41,990 nt of DNA from the NCBI GenBank assembly GCA_003158475.1, contig PMJR01000077.1, positions 5,185 to 47,174 on the forward strand, read 5' to 3'. Both the position numbers and the translations under genes were made by a program. Origin of the DNA: Ignavibacteriota bacterium (GTDB taxonomy: Bacteria > Bacteroidota > Ignavibacteria > UBA10030 > UBA6906). This document shows, piece by piece, positions 6,876 to 15,730 of the stretch. The notes below the pieces were generated by a model. The model searched no databases, was not told where the DNA came from, and was given only the letters and a program-made list of their open reading frames with translations. Each line of letters begins with the position of its first letter. Within the stretch, counting starts at the first letter, position 1.

Positions 6876-9653
6876 ATGGAAAAAGTAAGCGACCGGGGCG
6901 CTGACGAAACGGTCAGAAACGAGCCCGCAATCCTCGATGGTCCGCTCTCCCCTGCGGAACAGAAGATCTCCGACATGCTCAAGAGATCACCCGCGATCCT
7001 CTTCACAATCGACGCGTCACTCCGGTACACATGGTTCTTCGATCCACGGGATCCCGGTCCCGGGAGTGCCTCGATGTTCACAGGAAAACTTGACGCCGAT
7101 CTTTTCACACCCGAGAACGCAAAGAGGCTGACCGAACTCAAGCGGCGGGTCCTCCAGACCGGGAGGGGGTGCCGCCAGGAAATCAGGAAGGAGAGCGAGG
7201 AGGGGGACAGACACTTCGAGCTCACGCTCGAGCCGCTGCACGACGAATCCGGGAACGTCACCGGGATCAGCGGGATGGCGATGGAGATCACGGATCGCCG
7301 GATCGCCGACCGGGAGATCAGGCTCCTCGCTCAGACGGTCGCCTCCACACGCGACTCCGTCGCGCTCATCGACAGGCAGGGACGGGTCCTTTTCGTCAAC
7401 GACTCATTACAGGCACTCCTCGGCTGCGGCCAGCACGAACTCATCGGCCAGGATATTTCATCGATCGGCGCGCCGCTCCCGGGAACACCGATGCGCGAAC
7501 AGATCGTCCGCGATGCCGTCGAAGAAAGCTGGCACGGGGAATGGACCGCCCGGAAGAAGGAGGGAAGGGAGTTTCCGCTTGACGTGTGGCTCTCCCCGCT
7601 CAGGAACGACGAGGGGGAACCGACGGCGTTCGTCGCCGTGGCACGCGATCTCACGGAGAGGAAGCAGGCGGAGCGGATTCAGACGGCGACGTACCGGATC
7701 GCCGCCGCGGTGAGCACGACCGATAACCTCTATGATCTGTACCGGGCAATCCACGAGATCGTCGGCGAGCTGATGCCGGCGGAGAATTTCTATATCGCCG
7801 TCCTCGACGAGCAGTCCGGTCTCCTCTCCTTCCCCTATTTTGTCGACGAAAAGGAGAGTCCACCCGTGCCGCGCACCCCGGGGAAGGGGCTCACCGAATA
7901 CGTGATCCGGACGGGGGAACCCCTCCTCGCGTCGCCGGAAGTCTTCCATGAACTGGTCGATGCGGGACTCGTGGAGAGCCTCGGGGCCCAATCACTCGAC
8001 TGGCTGGGCGTGCCGTTATCGACATCGGGCGAGACGCGGGGCGCACTCGTCGTCCAGAGTTATTCCGAGGGGGTCAGATTCCGGCGGGAACACTATGACA
8101 TCCTCGCATTCGTGTCAACGCAGATCGCCATGGCAATCGAACGGAAACGCTCGGAAGAGGCTGTGCGCAAGAGCGAGGCGCTGTTGCAGACGGTGTTCGA
8201 AAGCCTGCCGTTCGAGCTCTGGGTCTGCGACGCGGACGGCCGCTACGTGATGCAGAACCCCACATCCGTCTCCCGCTGGGGGGACCAGAGAGGCAAACGC
8301 CCGTCGGAAACAGGGATCGACCCCGCGGTGCGGCGTCTCTGGGAAGAAAACAACAGGCTCGCATTCAAAGGGCAGATCGTCACCGGAGAGAGTGAGTACA
8401 ATGAAGGGGGAAAGACGCTCCACGTCTATAATGTCATTACACCTGTCAGGCAGGACGGCGTAATCCGGGGGATCATGGGGATGAACATGGACATCACCGA
8501 CCGGAAAAACCTCGAGCAACAACTCCTGCAGTCGCAAAAGCTCGAGTCCCTGGGGACACTTGCCGGCGGTATCGCCCATGATTTCAACAACATTCTCGGG
8601 ATCATCATCGGGCACGCCTCGCTCCTCGCGGAGGTCGGCGGAGACCCGGCCAAACTCAGCAGGAGCGCCGGCGCGATCGAGAAAGCGGCGATCCGGGGGG
8701 CGGCACTCGTCCGCCAGATCCTGACGTTTGCGCGGAAAGCAAACGTGGTATTCGAGCAGGTCAACCTCAACGAACTCGCCTCCGAGCTCGGACGTATGAT
8801 CCAGGAGACTTTTCCCCGGACGATCACGATCTCGCTCGACCTGGCTCCCGATCTCCCGTTCGTGGATGGGGACAGGACCCAGTTGCACCAGACACTGCTG
8901 AACCTTTGCGTCAATGCCCGGGATGCCATGCCGGCGGGGGGCTTCCTCTCGATCACGACCGAGCGGATCCGGAACCGGGGACACGGGGGGGACCAGGAGT
9001 GGTTCGCCAGGCTCACGGTCGCCGATACAGGATCCGGTATGGACGAGACCACCAGGAGAAGGATATTCGAACCATTCTTTACGACGAAGGAACCCGGAAG
9101 GGGGACCGGGCTCGGCCTGTCGGTCGTGTACGGGATCGTCGAGAGTCACAGGGGTTTCATCACGGTTGATTCCGCCCGGGGAAAAGGGACGAAATTCACG
9201 CTTGACTTCCCCATACCGCTCTTTGCGGCCGCAGATGTCACCGCGATGGAGGAGGGGGAGCTGTCCGGGACGGCGGGGACGGAGACCCTGCTCGTCGTGG
9301 AGGACGAGGGGATGCTCTCCGAGCTGCTCAAAGCCGCGCTCGAAGAGCTGGGCTATACGGTGATCACCGCTTCGACCGGTGACCAGGCGCTGAAAATCTA
9401 CGAATCACGGGGGGCGGACATCGCACTCGTGATCAGCGACCTCGGACTTCCGGGAATGAGCGGACGGGATCTTTTCCTGAAGATCCGGGCGCTCCGGCCG
9501 GAGGCACGCGTCGTGATTGCCACCGGATACCTCGACCCCGAGACACGGACAGAACTCCTCACGCTCGGCGCGAGTAGTTTCATCCAGAAACCCTACCTGA
9601 CGGATGACGTGGCCCGCGCGGTGCGAGAAGCGTTGAAAGACGTGACAAAGTAA
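6876..9653 (+). CDS. Hybrid sensor histidine kinase, PAS-PAS-GAF-PAS-HisKA-HATPase-REC
   Basis: A 925-residue signalling kinase with no transmembrane segment, so probably cytosolic sensing. Approximate order: PAS 35-140, PAS 150-268 (ending ARDLTERK), GAF 275-432, PAS 440-548 (ending NMDITDRK), HisKA with phospho-acceptor H568 in GGIAHDFNN, HATPase with the N box [11 protein letters not shown]1 DTGSGM and G2 GTGLGL, then a receiver domain with D855 in VISDLGLPG. The GAF and PAS domains may bind heme, flavin or small ligands; no diagnostic Cys pair or heme His is evident by eye. The start at 6876 is chosen because the sigma-54 promoter lies just upstream; it has no clear Shine-Dalgarno sequence. 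A longer frame exists upstream but overlaps the DUF72 gene and is not protein-like. No separate response regulator with an output domain is adjacent. Confidence 0.9.
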   Translation: MEKVSDRGADETVRNEPAILDGPLSPAEQKISDMLKRSPAILFTIDASLRYTWFFDPRDPGPGSASMFTGKLDADLFTPENAKRLTELKRRVLQTGRGCRQEIRKESEEGDRHFELTLEPLHDESGNVTGISGMAMEITDRRIADREIRLLAQTVASTRDSVALIDRQGRVLFVNDSLQALLGCGQHELIGQDISSIGAPLPGTPMREQIVRDAVEESWHGEWTARKKEGREFPLDVWLSPLRNDEGEPTAFVAVARDLTERKQAERIQTATYRIAAAVSTTDNLYDLYRAIHEIVGELMPAENFYIAVLDEQSGLLSFPYFVDEKESPPVPRTPGKGLTEYVIRTGEPLLASPEVFHELVDAGLVESLGAQSLDWLGVPLSTSGETRGALVVQSYSEGVRFRREHYDILAFVSTQIAMAIERKRSEEAVRKSEALLQTVFESLPFELWVCDADGRYVMQNPTSVSRWGDQRGKRPSETGIDPAVRRLWEENNRLAFKGQIVTGESEYNEGGKTLHVYNVITPVRQDGVIRGIMGMNMDITDRKNLEQQLLQSQKLESLGTLAGGIAHDFNNILGIIIGHASLLAEVGGDPAKLSRSAGAIEKAAIRGAALVRQILTFARKANVVFEQVNLNELASELGRMIQETFPRTITISLDLAPDLPFVDGDRTQLHQTLLNLCVNARDAMPAGGFLSITTERIRNRGHGGDQEWFARLTVADTGSGMDETTRRRIFEPFFTTKEPGRGTGLGLSVVYGIVESHRGFITVDSARGKGTKFTLDFPIPLFAAADVTAMEEGELSGTAGTETLLVVEDEGMLSELLKAALEELGYTVITASTGDQALKIYESRGADIALVISDLGLPGMSGRDLFLKIRALRPEARVVIATGYLDPETRTELLTLGASSFIQKPYLTDDVARAVREALKDVTK

Positions 9654-9674
9654 CGTTGAGGGTTGCTGTGGAAT

Positions 9675-10232
9675 TCAGTTGCGGCTGCTTTTCCGGAAGA
9701 TTTTTCCCGCGCGGGGTCTGGAAGGACTCCGCTTCGCCGGAGGAGGGGGCACCCCCGCGAGCACAAACGAGCCCTGGAACATGTACCTCTCCGTCGCGGT
9801 GGCGAGCCCGGCTTTTACGGGGAGCCTGAACACCTCCTCTGCGATCGCGCGTGTCACCTCCGTTTTCCGGAGAACCCGTTCCTGGTATTTCTTCGACCAG
9901 AGGCGTTTTCCGGTCCGCTGCTTAAAGGCGGAACCCGATGCCGTCCGGAACGCCGCCAGGAAGAGCTTCATATCGGCCCCCTCCTCTTTCCCCCGGACGA
10001 GCAGCGCAAGACGGTCGGGGAGGAAACAGTAGGCGTACACCTCGAACCCATGCGCGCGGCAGGACCCGCGCAGGATATCCAGCGTCGGTATGACCGTCTC
10101 CCGGTCCGCAAGCGTGCCGCACGCCGGATGCCCGAGGAGCGTGATGAGATACCGGTGCATCCCACGGTAGTTGAATCTGGTCCCGGGTTCTCCTCCCCCG
10201 CCGGGGAGATGCATTTCCGTCACCATCCCCAT
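9675..10232 (-). CDS. Y1/REP-associated transposase-like protein lacking the HUH motif
   Basis: A 185-residue protein with the outline of the IS200/REP-associated tyrosine transposase (Y1_Tnp) fold: FNYRGMHRYLITL at 20-32, AHGFEVYAYCFLPDRLALLV at 60-79, then LWSKKYQERVLR (candidate Tyr, Y116) and a KAGLATATERYMFQGSFV tail like the usual NPVRAGLV...YPWSG ending. The metal-binding HUH motif normally reads MPDHVHLL; here the two histidines are R74 and A76. The protein is therefore probably not a functional nuclease unless another site replaces them. The C-terminal 25 residues are basic and Pro-rich. ATG 10232 overlaps the stop of a dehydrogenase remnant (TGATG). No terminal repeats were recognised. 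Confidence 0.65.
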   Translation of the reverse strand: MGMVTEMHLPGGGGEPGTRFNYRGMHRYLITLLGHPACGTLADRETVIPTLDILRGSCRAHGFEVYAYCFLPDRLALLVRGKEEGADMKLFLAAFRTASGSAFKQRTGKRLWSKKYQERVLRKTEVTRAIAEEVFRLPVKAGLATATERYMFQGSFVLAGVPPPPAKRSPSRPRAGKIFRKSSRN

Positions 10233-10321
10233 CAGATGATCCCCTGCATGAAGCCCCCGTCGACGTTGACTGTTGTTCCGCTTATGTCGCTGGCCCGTTC
10301 GGACCCGGGAAAGACGGGGTG
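10232..10321 (-). pseudogene. C-terminal remnant of a short-chain dehydrogenase/reductase
   Basis: The minus strand reads VFPGSERASDISGTTVNVDGG then FMQGII and a TGA stop. This is the standard C-terminal end of classical SDR/FabG enzymes, where a SDRASxITG segment and VDGG precede the last residues. Only about 28 codons remain; the next bases upstream are the stop of an unrelated 89-codon gene, so the catalytic and Rossmann parts are gone. The stop overlaps the start of the transposase-like gene. It is best read as a scar of a deletion or insertion that removed the rest of the enzyme. Confidence 0.6.
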
Positions 10322-10323
10322 AG

Positions 10324-10593
10324 TTAATCGAGGGAGGTCACGCCCTGTGCGCGGAGTGACTCCTTGATCAGCCTGACCGCTTCTTCTTCACTGACTCCGA
10401 GACGCGCCCCGGCCGTTTTCACCGAAAGTTCGAGCGAGTCGCGGCGCGTCGTCAGCCAGCGCCAGACATTGTAGCCGAGCCGGTCGCGATCGTGCGGATC
10501 CGCAGCGGGGATGCCGCTGACGCTCGCGTAGGCGACCTTCTCCAGTGATCCTTCGACCGCGGGTTTGACGGCCGAGGGGGCTTTCGTCGTCAT
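10324..10593 (-). CDS. Small hypothetical protein, 89 residues
   Basis: Not recognised. A strong AGGAG sits about 9 nt before the ATG, and codon use resembles the neighbours, so it is probably a real gene. The protein is soluble and charged: an unstructured N-terminal third, a WRWLTTRRD segment near residue 43, then LGVSEEEAVRLIKESLRAQG, which could be a small helix-turn-helix or helical-bundle tail. Its upstream region carries two copies of GGCGTCAA 21 bp apart, suggesting regulated expression. It lies between the patatin gene and the SDR remnant on the same strand. Confidence 0.6.
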   Translation of the reverse strand: MTTKAPSAVKPAVEGSLEKVAYASVSGIPAADPHDRDRLGYNVWRWLTTRRDSLELSVKTAGARLGVSEEEAVRLIKESLRAQGVTSLD

Positions 10594-10634
10594 GATGAAT
10601 TCTCTCCTCTTGCGGTGCTCTTTCCGGCTTCCGT

Positions 10635-10663
10635 GGCGTCAATATACTCAATCGGGGCGTCAA
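10635..10663. repeat. Direct repeat GGCGTCAA with 21-bp period upstream of the 89-residue gene
   Basis: GGCGTCAA occurs at 10635-10642 and 10656-10663, two helical turns apart. On the minus strand a TATATT hexamer (10646-10641), usable as a -10 element, overlaps the inner copy, so the pair could be an operator. The left flank of the -10 has only a poor -35 match. Confidence 0.4.
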
Positions 10664-10666
10664 AAG

Positions 10667-13414
10667 TCAGAACTGGTACCCGATGACAAAATACCAGAGG
10701 AGCGGGCCCTGCTGGACGGGATTGTTGGGGAGGTCCCGGTTGAAAAAGAAACTCTTCCCGGCCCCCACCGCCGCCTGTCCGATCGGCGTGTCAAAGGCAA
10801 GCTCCAGCCCGAGCCCGTGGCGGAGCGTGCTGAATTTTATATCCTCCGGGATCTCAGAGATCGTCCCGAGGTCATACCGGACGCGGAGGTACGATTCGAA
10901 GAGGACCTTGAACGGCAGGAAATACCGGTACTCCATGTTCATAAGAAGGAGCTCCCTCCCCCTCCGGTCGTCTTCGCGCGTGCCGAAGAAGCTGTCGAGT
11001 CCCCCGAGCCTGAATTCCTGCGCGAACGGCATGGTCTTGTCGGCAAACCCCATCGTGAAACGCGGATGGAGCGTATGGCGACGCCCCCAGGTCGTGAAGG
11101 TCTCATACATGACATGCAGCGAGTTGTAACTGATGTTGCTCCCGAGCCCGTCGACGGCGAACTCGTATGAGATGTCCAGCCCGACCCCGCTCAGAGGGAA
11201 CGGGGACCTGTCCTTGGTGTCGACAATCGTGCCGAGGCGAATCAGCGCAAGCCTGTACCGGTCCTCCAGCGCCGCCGCCCGGTCCAGGCTCTTGACTCTC
11301 ACATCCTCCAGGATGAGCTCCAGCGTCGCGTTCCCGAGCCGTTCCAGCTGGGTGCCGAAGGCGAGGTCCACGCCGTATCGAATATCCCGGTACTCGGCCG
11401 CCACGTCGCGCGTCCAGTGATACTGTTCCTCCGCCGGACCGTCGGTGTACAGATAGCTGTCCAGCGTCTTGATGAATCCCCCCACACCGAACGTGAGATA
11501 TGAGTTGAACAGCCGCCTCGCCTTGTACTCCATCACCACGTCCAGGTTCCTTTGCCCCCCGGCGACGGTCATCCCGAGGTCCATCCCCGATCCCTGGAAG
11601 TTCTCGTCGCGGATATCGAGGAGACCCTGGAGGTAACGCTCGTTGTCGGCCCTGGTACCGATCCTTACAAGTTGCGAGGGCCTTTCCTGGAGGCGGATCG
11701 TGATCATGGGCTGCCCGGCGTCGTACGTGACTTCGAGGTACACAAAATCGAACAACGTCGTGCTTGCGATGTTCGTGATCCCTTTCCGGGCCCTGTCGAT
11801 CTGGAAGACATCTCCCACGTGCAGCGGAAATTCGCTCAGGACGAACGCGTCGCGCGTCCTGACTCCCCCCCGGACGTCGATCGCGTGAATCACCCCCTCG
11901 TTGATCCGGACGTGGAGCACGCAGGCGGGCTGCTCGAACCAGGCGGTGTCAATCCGGGCCAGTGAATAGCCCGCGGAGCGGTAGAGCCGGAGAATTCCTT
12001 CGAGCTTCCCCCTCACCGAGTCGGCGTCCAGGGGGTACCCCTCCATGTGTGCGATCACGGGGGCAAAACGCGCCGAAGGGAGCAGGAGGTTCCCTTCGAT
12101 CTTCACCCCCCTGAGTACCGGGTTCCCGGTCAGGGTGAATGTGACGCGTGTGGTTCCGCTGTCGGTCTCGATTTCGGCCGCGACGTCAGTGTATCTCCCC
12201 GACGCGTACAGGTCCTCGACATCCGCCTGGAGTTCTTTGCGTGTGACCACGCCGGCCTGCGACCCTTTTTCGATCGCCGCGCGGAGGGATTCGGAAGGGG
12301 GCGCTCCGGCAAATGCAACAGAGGTCCTGGTGAAGATTGCCCGCGTGGTATCTCCCTCCTCCCGCATCCGGGCGAGCTTCTTTGCGTAGAGCGAGAGTAT
12401 TTCGGGCATCCCCTTTTCCGCCGCCGCCGCCCCCGCTTCGATCAACGTGTCGAGGCCGTGAAAATCGGACGAGAGGTGTTTCCCCACGTCGGGCGTGATC
12501 ACAATATCGGCAGCCGGGAGCTGGCTCGCGTTCTCCTGGTTCATCATGATGCTGATGATCTGGTCGGCCGTCTGCCAGGGGGCGCGGAATATCTCACTCG
12601 GCGGACGGAGGCTGCTCGTCGAGTTGACAACGATGACCAGGTCGTATCCCTTGCTGCGGGCCACGTCGACCGGGATGTTGGAGAGGAGCCCGCCGTCCAC
12701 AAGCTGCATCCCGTTTTTCTCAATCGGCTGGAAGAGGAGGGGAAAAGTCGCGCTTGCGCGGAGCGCCTCCGCAAGCGAGCCGTCTTTGAGGACAACGCGT
12801 GTCCCCGACACCAGGTCGGTCGCCACGGCCCGGAACGGGATCTTCAGGTGATCAAAATCGGGGACCGGATGGTAGAGCGCCTGCAGCGTGCGCGCGCTCA
12901 GGAAATCCGTGAGCCGCTGACCGCTGGAGACCGCCGAGGGGATCACGGGCTCAAAGCCCTGGAACCGGACGGCGAGGAAACTCCTGTCGCCGGCGATCTT
13001 CTGATCGACGAAGAGCTCTGTCCTATTCGTTTCCTCGCTGAGCGAGAGTACGTCATCCCAGGGGGTATCCAGGGCGAGGGCTTCGATTTCAGCGACTGTG
13101 TATCCCGACGCGTAGAGGCCGCCGACGATGGCACCCATGCTCGTCGCGGCGATGAAGTCGACGGGGATGTTGTACCGCTCGAGGATACGGAGGACGCCGA
13201 TCTGCGCCACGCCCCTCGCGCCTCCCCCGCTCAGAACCAGGGCGACACGGGGGCGTTTCAACTGCCGGTGCGCGATCAGCGCCGGGCGTTCGGCACGGGA
13301 ATCGTCGAAATGTGGCCTGAGCGTGATCCGCTCACCTGCGGGGGCGGTCACCGTCAAGGCCTGCGCGAGGAAAAGCAGGGACAAGCAAGGGAAAAGTATG
13401 TGTCGGTGGCGCAT
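10667..13414 (-). CDS. Patatin-like phospholipase fused to POTRA/Omp85 barrel (PlpD-like)
   Basis: A 915-residue secreted lipase/outer-membrane protein. Residues 1-27 are a signal peptide. The patatin domain (about 55-330) has the oxyanion loop SGGGARG (62-68), the nucleophile S92 in AATSMGAIVGG (first Gly of GxSxG replaced by Ala) and the dyad Asp D240 in LVDGGLLSNIP. Residues about 365-560 form POTRA-like modules (LRGVKIEGN, IHAIDVRGG) and the rest a 16-strand-type surface-antigen barrel that ends in the aromatic WYFVIGYQF, as outer-membrane proteins do. This is the type Vd secretion (PlpD) arrangement. ATG 13414 is chosen over a GTG 24 bp upstream because it begins the signal peptide directly; neither has a good ribosome-binding site. 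A TTGACA lies near 13496 on the same strand but its -10 is poor. It is divergent from the BatA-like gene. Confidence 0.9.
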   Translation of the reverse strand: MRHRHILFPCLSLLFLAQALTVTAPAGERITLRPHFDDSRAERPALIAHRQLKRPRVALVLSGGGARGVAQIGVLRILERYNIPVDFIAATSMGAIVGGLYASGYTVAEIEALALDTPWDDVLSLSEETNRTELFVDQKIAGDRSFLAVRFQGFEPVIPSAVSSGQRLTDFLSARTLQALYHPVPDFDHLKIPFRAVATDLVSGTRVVLKDGSLAEALRASATFPLLFQPIEKNGMQLVDGGLLSNIPVDVARSKGYDLVIVVNSTSSLRPPSEIFRAPWQTADQIISIMMNQENASQLPAADIVITPDVGKHLSSDFHGLDTLIEAGAAAAEKGMPEILSLYAKKLARMREEGDTTRAIFTRTSVAFAGAPPSESLRAAIEKGSQAGVVTRKELQADVEDLYASGRYTDVAAEIETDSGTTRVTFTLTGNPVLRGVKIEGNLLLPSARFAPVIAHMEGYPLDADSVRGKLEGILRLYRSAGYSLARIDTAWFEQPACVLHVRINEGVIHAIDVRGGVRTRDAFVLSEFPLHVGDVFQIDRARKGITNIASTTLFDFVYLEVTYDAGQPMITIRLQERPSQLVRIGTRADNERYLQGLLDIRDENFQGSGMDLGMTVAGGQRNLDVVMEYKARRLFNSYLTFGVGGFIKTLDSYLYTDGPAEEQYHWTRDVAAEYRDIRYGVDLAFGTQLERLGNATLELILEDVRVKSLDRAAALEDRYRLALIRLGTIVDTKDRSPFPLSGVGLDISYEFAVDGLGSNISYNSLHVMYETFTTWGRRHTLHPRFTMGFADKTMPFAQEFRLGGLDSFFGTREDDRRGRELLLMNMEYRYFLPFKVLFESYLRVRYDLGTISEIPEDIKFSTLRHGLGLELAFDTPIGQAAVGAGKSFFFNRDLPNNPVQQGPLLWYFVIGYQF

Positions 13415-13537
13415 CGGGGTCCGGTCGGACGAGATCACGAGAGTAAAGAAAAGTAGCTGTTTCGGGGAGGAAAATCAATGAGGAACCTCGGCAATGTCAA
13501 GTTGCTTTTCTATTAAGTTTTTTGATACCTTTGGCTG

Positions 13538-15730
13538 ATGACATTTCTGAATCCCTTTGTTCTCTTCGGTCTCGCCGCCGCAGCCGTTCCTGTTCTCCTG
13601 CATCTGCTTAACCTGCGCAAACTCCGGACAGTTGAATTCAGCTCAGTCCGGTTCCTCAAGGATCTGCAAAAGACGTCGATGCGGCGCCTCCGCATCAGGC
13701 AGATACTCCTCCTGATCCTCCGTACGCTCCTCATCGTCGCAGTCGTCACGGCGTTCTCGCGCCCCGCACTCCGGGTCCGGCTCGGGGGATTCGGGACCCC
13801 GGCCGCATCGAGCACCATGATCATCATCGTGGACGATTCTCCGAGCATGAACGTCCATGATGAACGGGGGACGGCATTCACGCGCGCAACGCAGGCAGGT
13901 ACCAGGCTCATCGATCTCGCCACGAACGGTGACAGGCTCACCATCGTCCCCCTCTCGGAACTGCGGGCGGGGAACCCTCTCCCTGCACCCAGGACGCCCG
14001 AATCCGCGCGGGAGGCGCTGGGCCGGATGACACCGTCACCGATCAGCGTGCCTCTGGGAGATGCACTCGCCGCTCTCAGACCACTTCTGGCGTCCTCACC
14101 CGATGCGAACCGGGAGGTGATGTTCGTCAGCGACGGACAGGCCACACAGCTCGCCTCAGGTATACCGGGCGTATCGGGAGGGACTCCCCCTGATTCGGGC
14201 GGAGCGCCCGACACGCGTGCCAAAGTCTTCCTCTGCTCTTCTCCCCCCCTGCGGCACGAGAACACGGGGGTGACCGGCGGAGAGATCCTGACCAGGATCC
14301 TGACAGACAAAAAACCTGTCCGGTTCCGCCCGCGGATCAGCAACATGGGGGACGAGCCCGTGCGGGAGTCCGTCGTGAGCCTGTACTCGGACGGCGCCAG
14401 GGTCGCCCAGCAGTCGGCGGATATTTCTCCCCGTGGCGAGGTACGCCCCGTCTTCTCGTTCATGGTGAAACGGCGGGGGATACTCGGGTGTTCGGTACAG
14501 ATCGAGGATGACGCGTTCGAATCCGACAACGTGTATGCTTTCGTCGTGGAAGTCCCCGAGCACATCGCCGTTCTCCTGACGGGCCCCGACGCTTCTTCGA
14601 CGCGGCTGGCCGCGCTTGCGCTGACTCTCGGGGGGGATTCGCTGCTCGCCGGACACCTCTCCGCTCACGAGATCACGCACGCACAACTCCCGTCGACGGA
14701 TCTTTCACGTGTCGATGTCATCGTCATGTGCGGATATGAAGGGATCACCGGGGCAGCTTCCCGCAGTGTGGCACGATTTGTCGGCGAAGGGGGGGGACTG
14801 ATCCTTTTCCCGGGCGCAGCAGCCCTTTCGCGGGAGGGGGTCCTCTTCAGGGAACTCGGACTCCCCCCCCCCACCGGAATACCGGTCACGGCGCCGACCG
14901 GGAGCTTCGTTTCGTTCTCATCGGTCGATTACGCCCACCCGTTGTTTGAAGGACTGTTCGACACAAAAAAAGGGGGAGGGAAGCCCGCGGTCGAGTCTCC
15001 CAGGATACTGACATCGCTCCCCCTCTCCGCCGGGGAGAAGGGAACAAGAGTCATCGGCCTTACCGACGGGAACGCGTTCCTCGTCGACTACAGCGTTGGA
15101 ACCGGGCGCGTGCTGGTCTTCGCGGTCGAAGCAGGGACCGCATGGTCCGATTTTCCGCTCAAAGGACTGTTCGCGCCCCTCCTCCACCGGGCCATAGCGT
15201 ACACCGGATCACGGTCGACACCACGCCCGTCAGTCGTCCCCGGGGATCCGCTGAGATTTTCGCTCAGGCTCCGGACTTTCACCGACAGGGAGACATACAC
15301 GGTCACTTCCCCGGATGGAAACACCCAGAAGGTCGTTCCGGAGTTCCAGCCCGTTACGGGAACGGCCATGTTCAGCGGGGGGACTGCACGGGAACCGGGC
15401 GTGTACCGTCTGTCCCGCGACGGGCGCGGCCCGGGAGAGCCCGCTAGGGATCTCGCGGCTCTGGCCGTCAACATTTCTCCCGGCGAATCCGATTTGAGGA
15501 CCGCAACAAACGACGACATTGAAAAATTCCGTCTGCGTGCGGGCGTACCCGCCGGGCAACTATACACCATGCCGCCGGAACAGGCCGCAGAGACCGTGCG
15601 GCAGGCCCGCTACGGAATCGAGCTCTGGAAGGATTTCGTCGTGCTTGCGGCATTGCTGGCCATCGCCGAAATGGCGGTCGCCCGGGCACCGGGAGCCGGG
15701 TCCGGCAACAGGGAGACCGCGCGAACATGA
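13538..15730 (+). CDS. BatA-type double-transmembrane protein with vWA domain
   Basis: A 730-residue inner-membrane protein. The N-terminal 80 residues are the BatA/aerotolerance-regulator module: a first helix (about 6-24), the signature LNLRKLRTVEFSSVRFLKDL, and a second helix (about 55-73). A von Willebrand A domain follows with a MIDAS DxSxS at D99-D-S-P-S103. The middle region (about 340-480) resembles a class I glutamine-amidotransferase-like fold, common in this family, and a third membrane helix lies near 700-718. Such proteins are linked to envelope stress and MoxR-type AAA partners, but no MoxR gene is next to it. There is no Shine-Dalgarno sequence; TACCTTTG, resembling the Bacteroidota -7 element, sits only 4 nt before the ATG. 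A run of ten C at 14863-14872 encodes Pro-Pro-Pro. Its stop overlaps the hflX start (ATGA). Confidence 0.85.
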   Translation: MTFLNPFVLFGLAAAAVPVLLHLLNLRKLRTVEFSSVRFLKDLQKTSMRRLRIRQILLLILRTLLIVAVVTAFSRPALRVRLGGFGTPAASSTMIIIVDDSPSMNVHDERGTAFTRATQAGTRLIDLATNGDRLTIVPLSELRAGNPLPAPRTPESAREALGRMTPSPISVPLGDALAALRPLLASSPDANREVMFVSDGQATQLASGIPGVSGGTPPDSGGAPDTRAKVFLCSSPPLRHENTGVTGGEILTRILTDKKPVRFRPRISNMGDEPVRESVVSLYSDGARVAQQSADISPRGEVRPVFSFMVKRRGILGCSVQIEDDAFESDNVYAFVVEVPEHIAVLLTGPDASSTRLAALALTLGGDSLLAGHLSAHEITHAQLPSTDLSRVDVIVMCGYEGITGAASRSVARFVGEGGGLILFPGAAALSREGVLFRELGLPPPTGIPVTAPTGSFVSFSSVDYAHPLFEGLFDTKKGGGKPAVESPRILTSLPLSAGEKGTRVIGLTDGNAFLVDYSVGTGRVLVFAVEAGTAWSDFPLKGLFAPLLHRAIAYTGSRSTPRPSVVPGDPLRFSLRLRTFTDRETYTVTSPDGNTQKVVPEFQPVTGTAMFSGGTAREPGVYRLSRDGRGPGEPARDLAALAVNISPGESDLRTATNDDIEKFRLRAGVPAGQLYTMPPEQAAETVRQARYGIELWKDFVVLAALLAIAEMAVARAPGAGSGNRETART

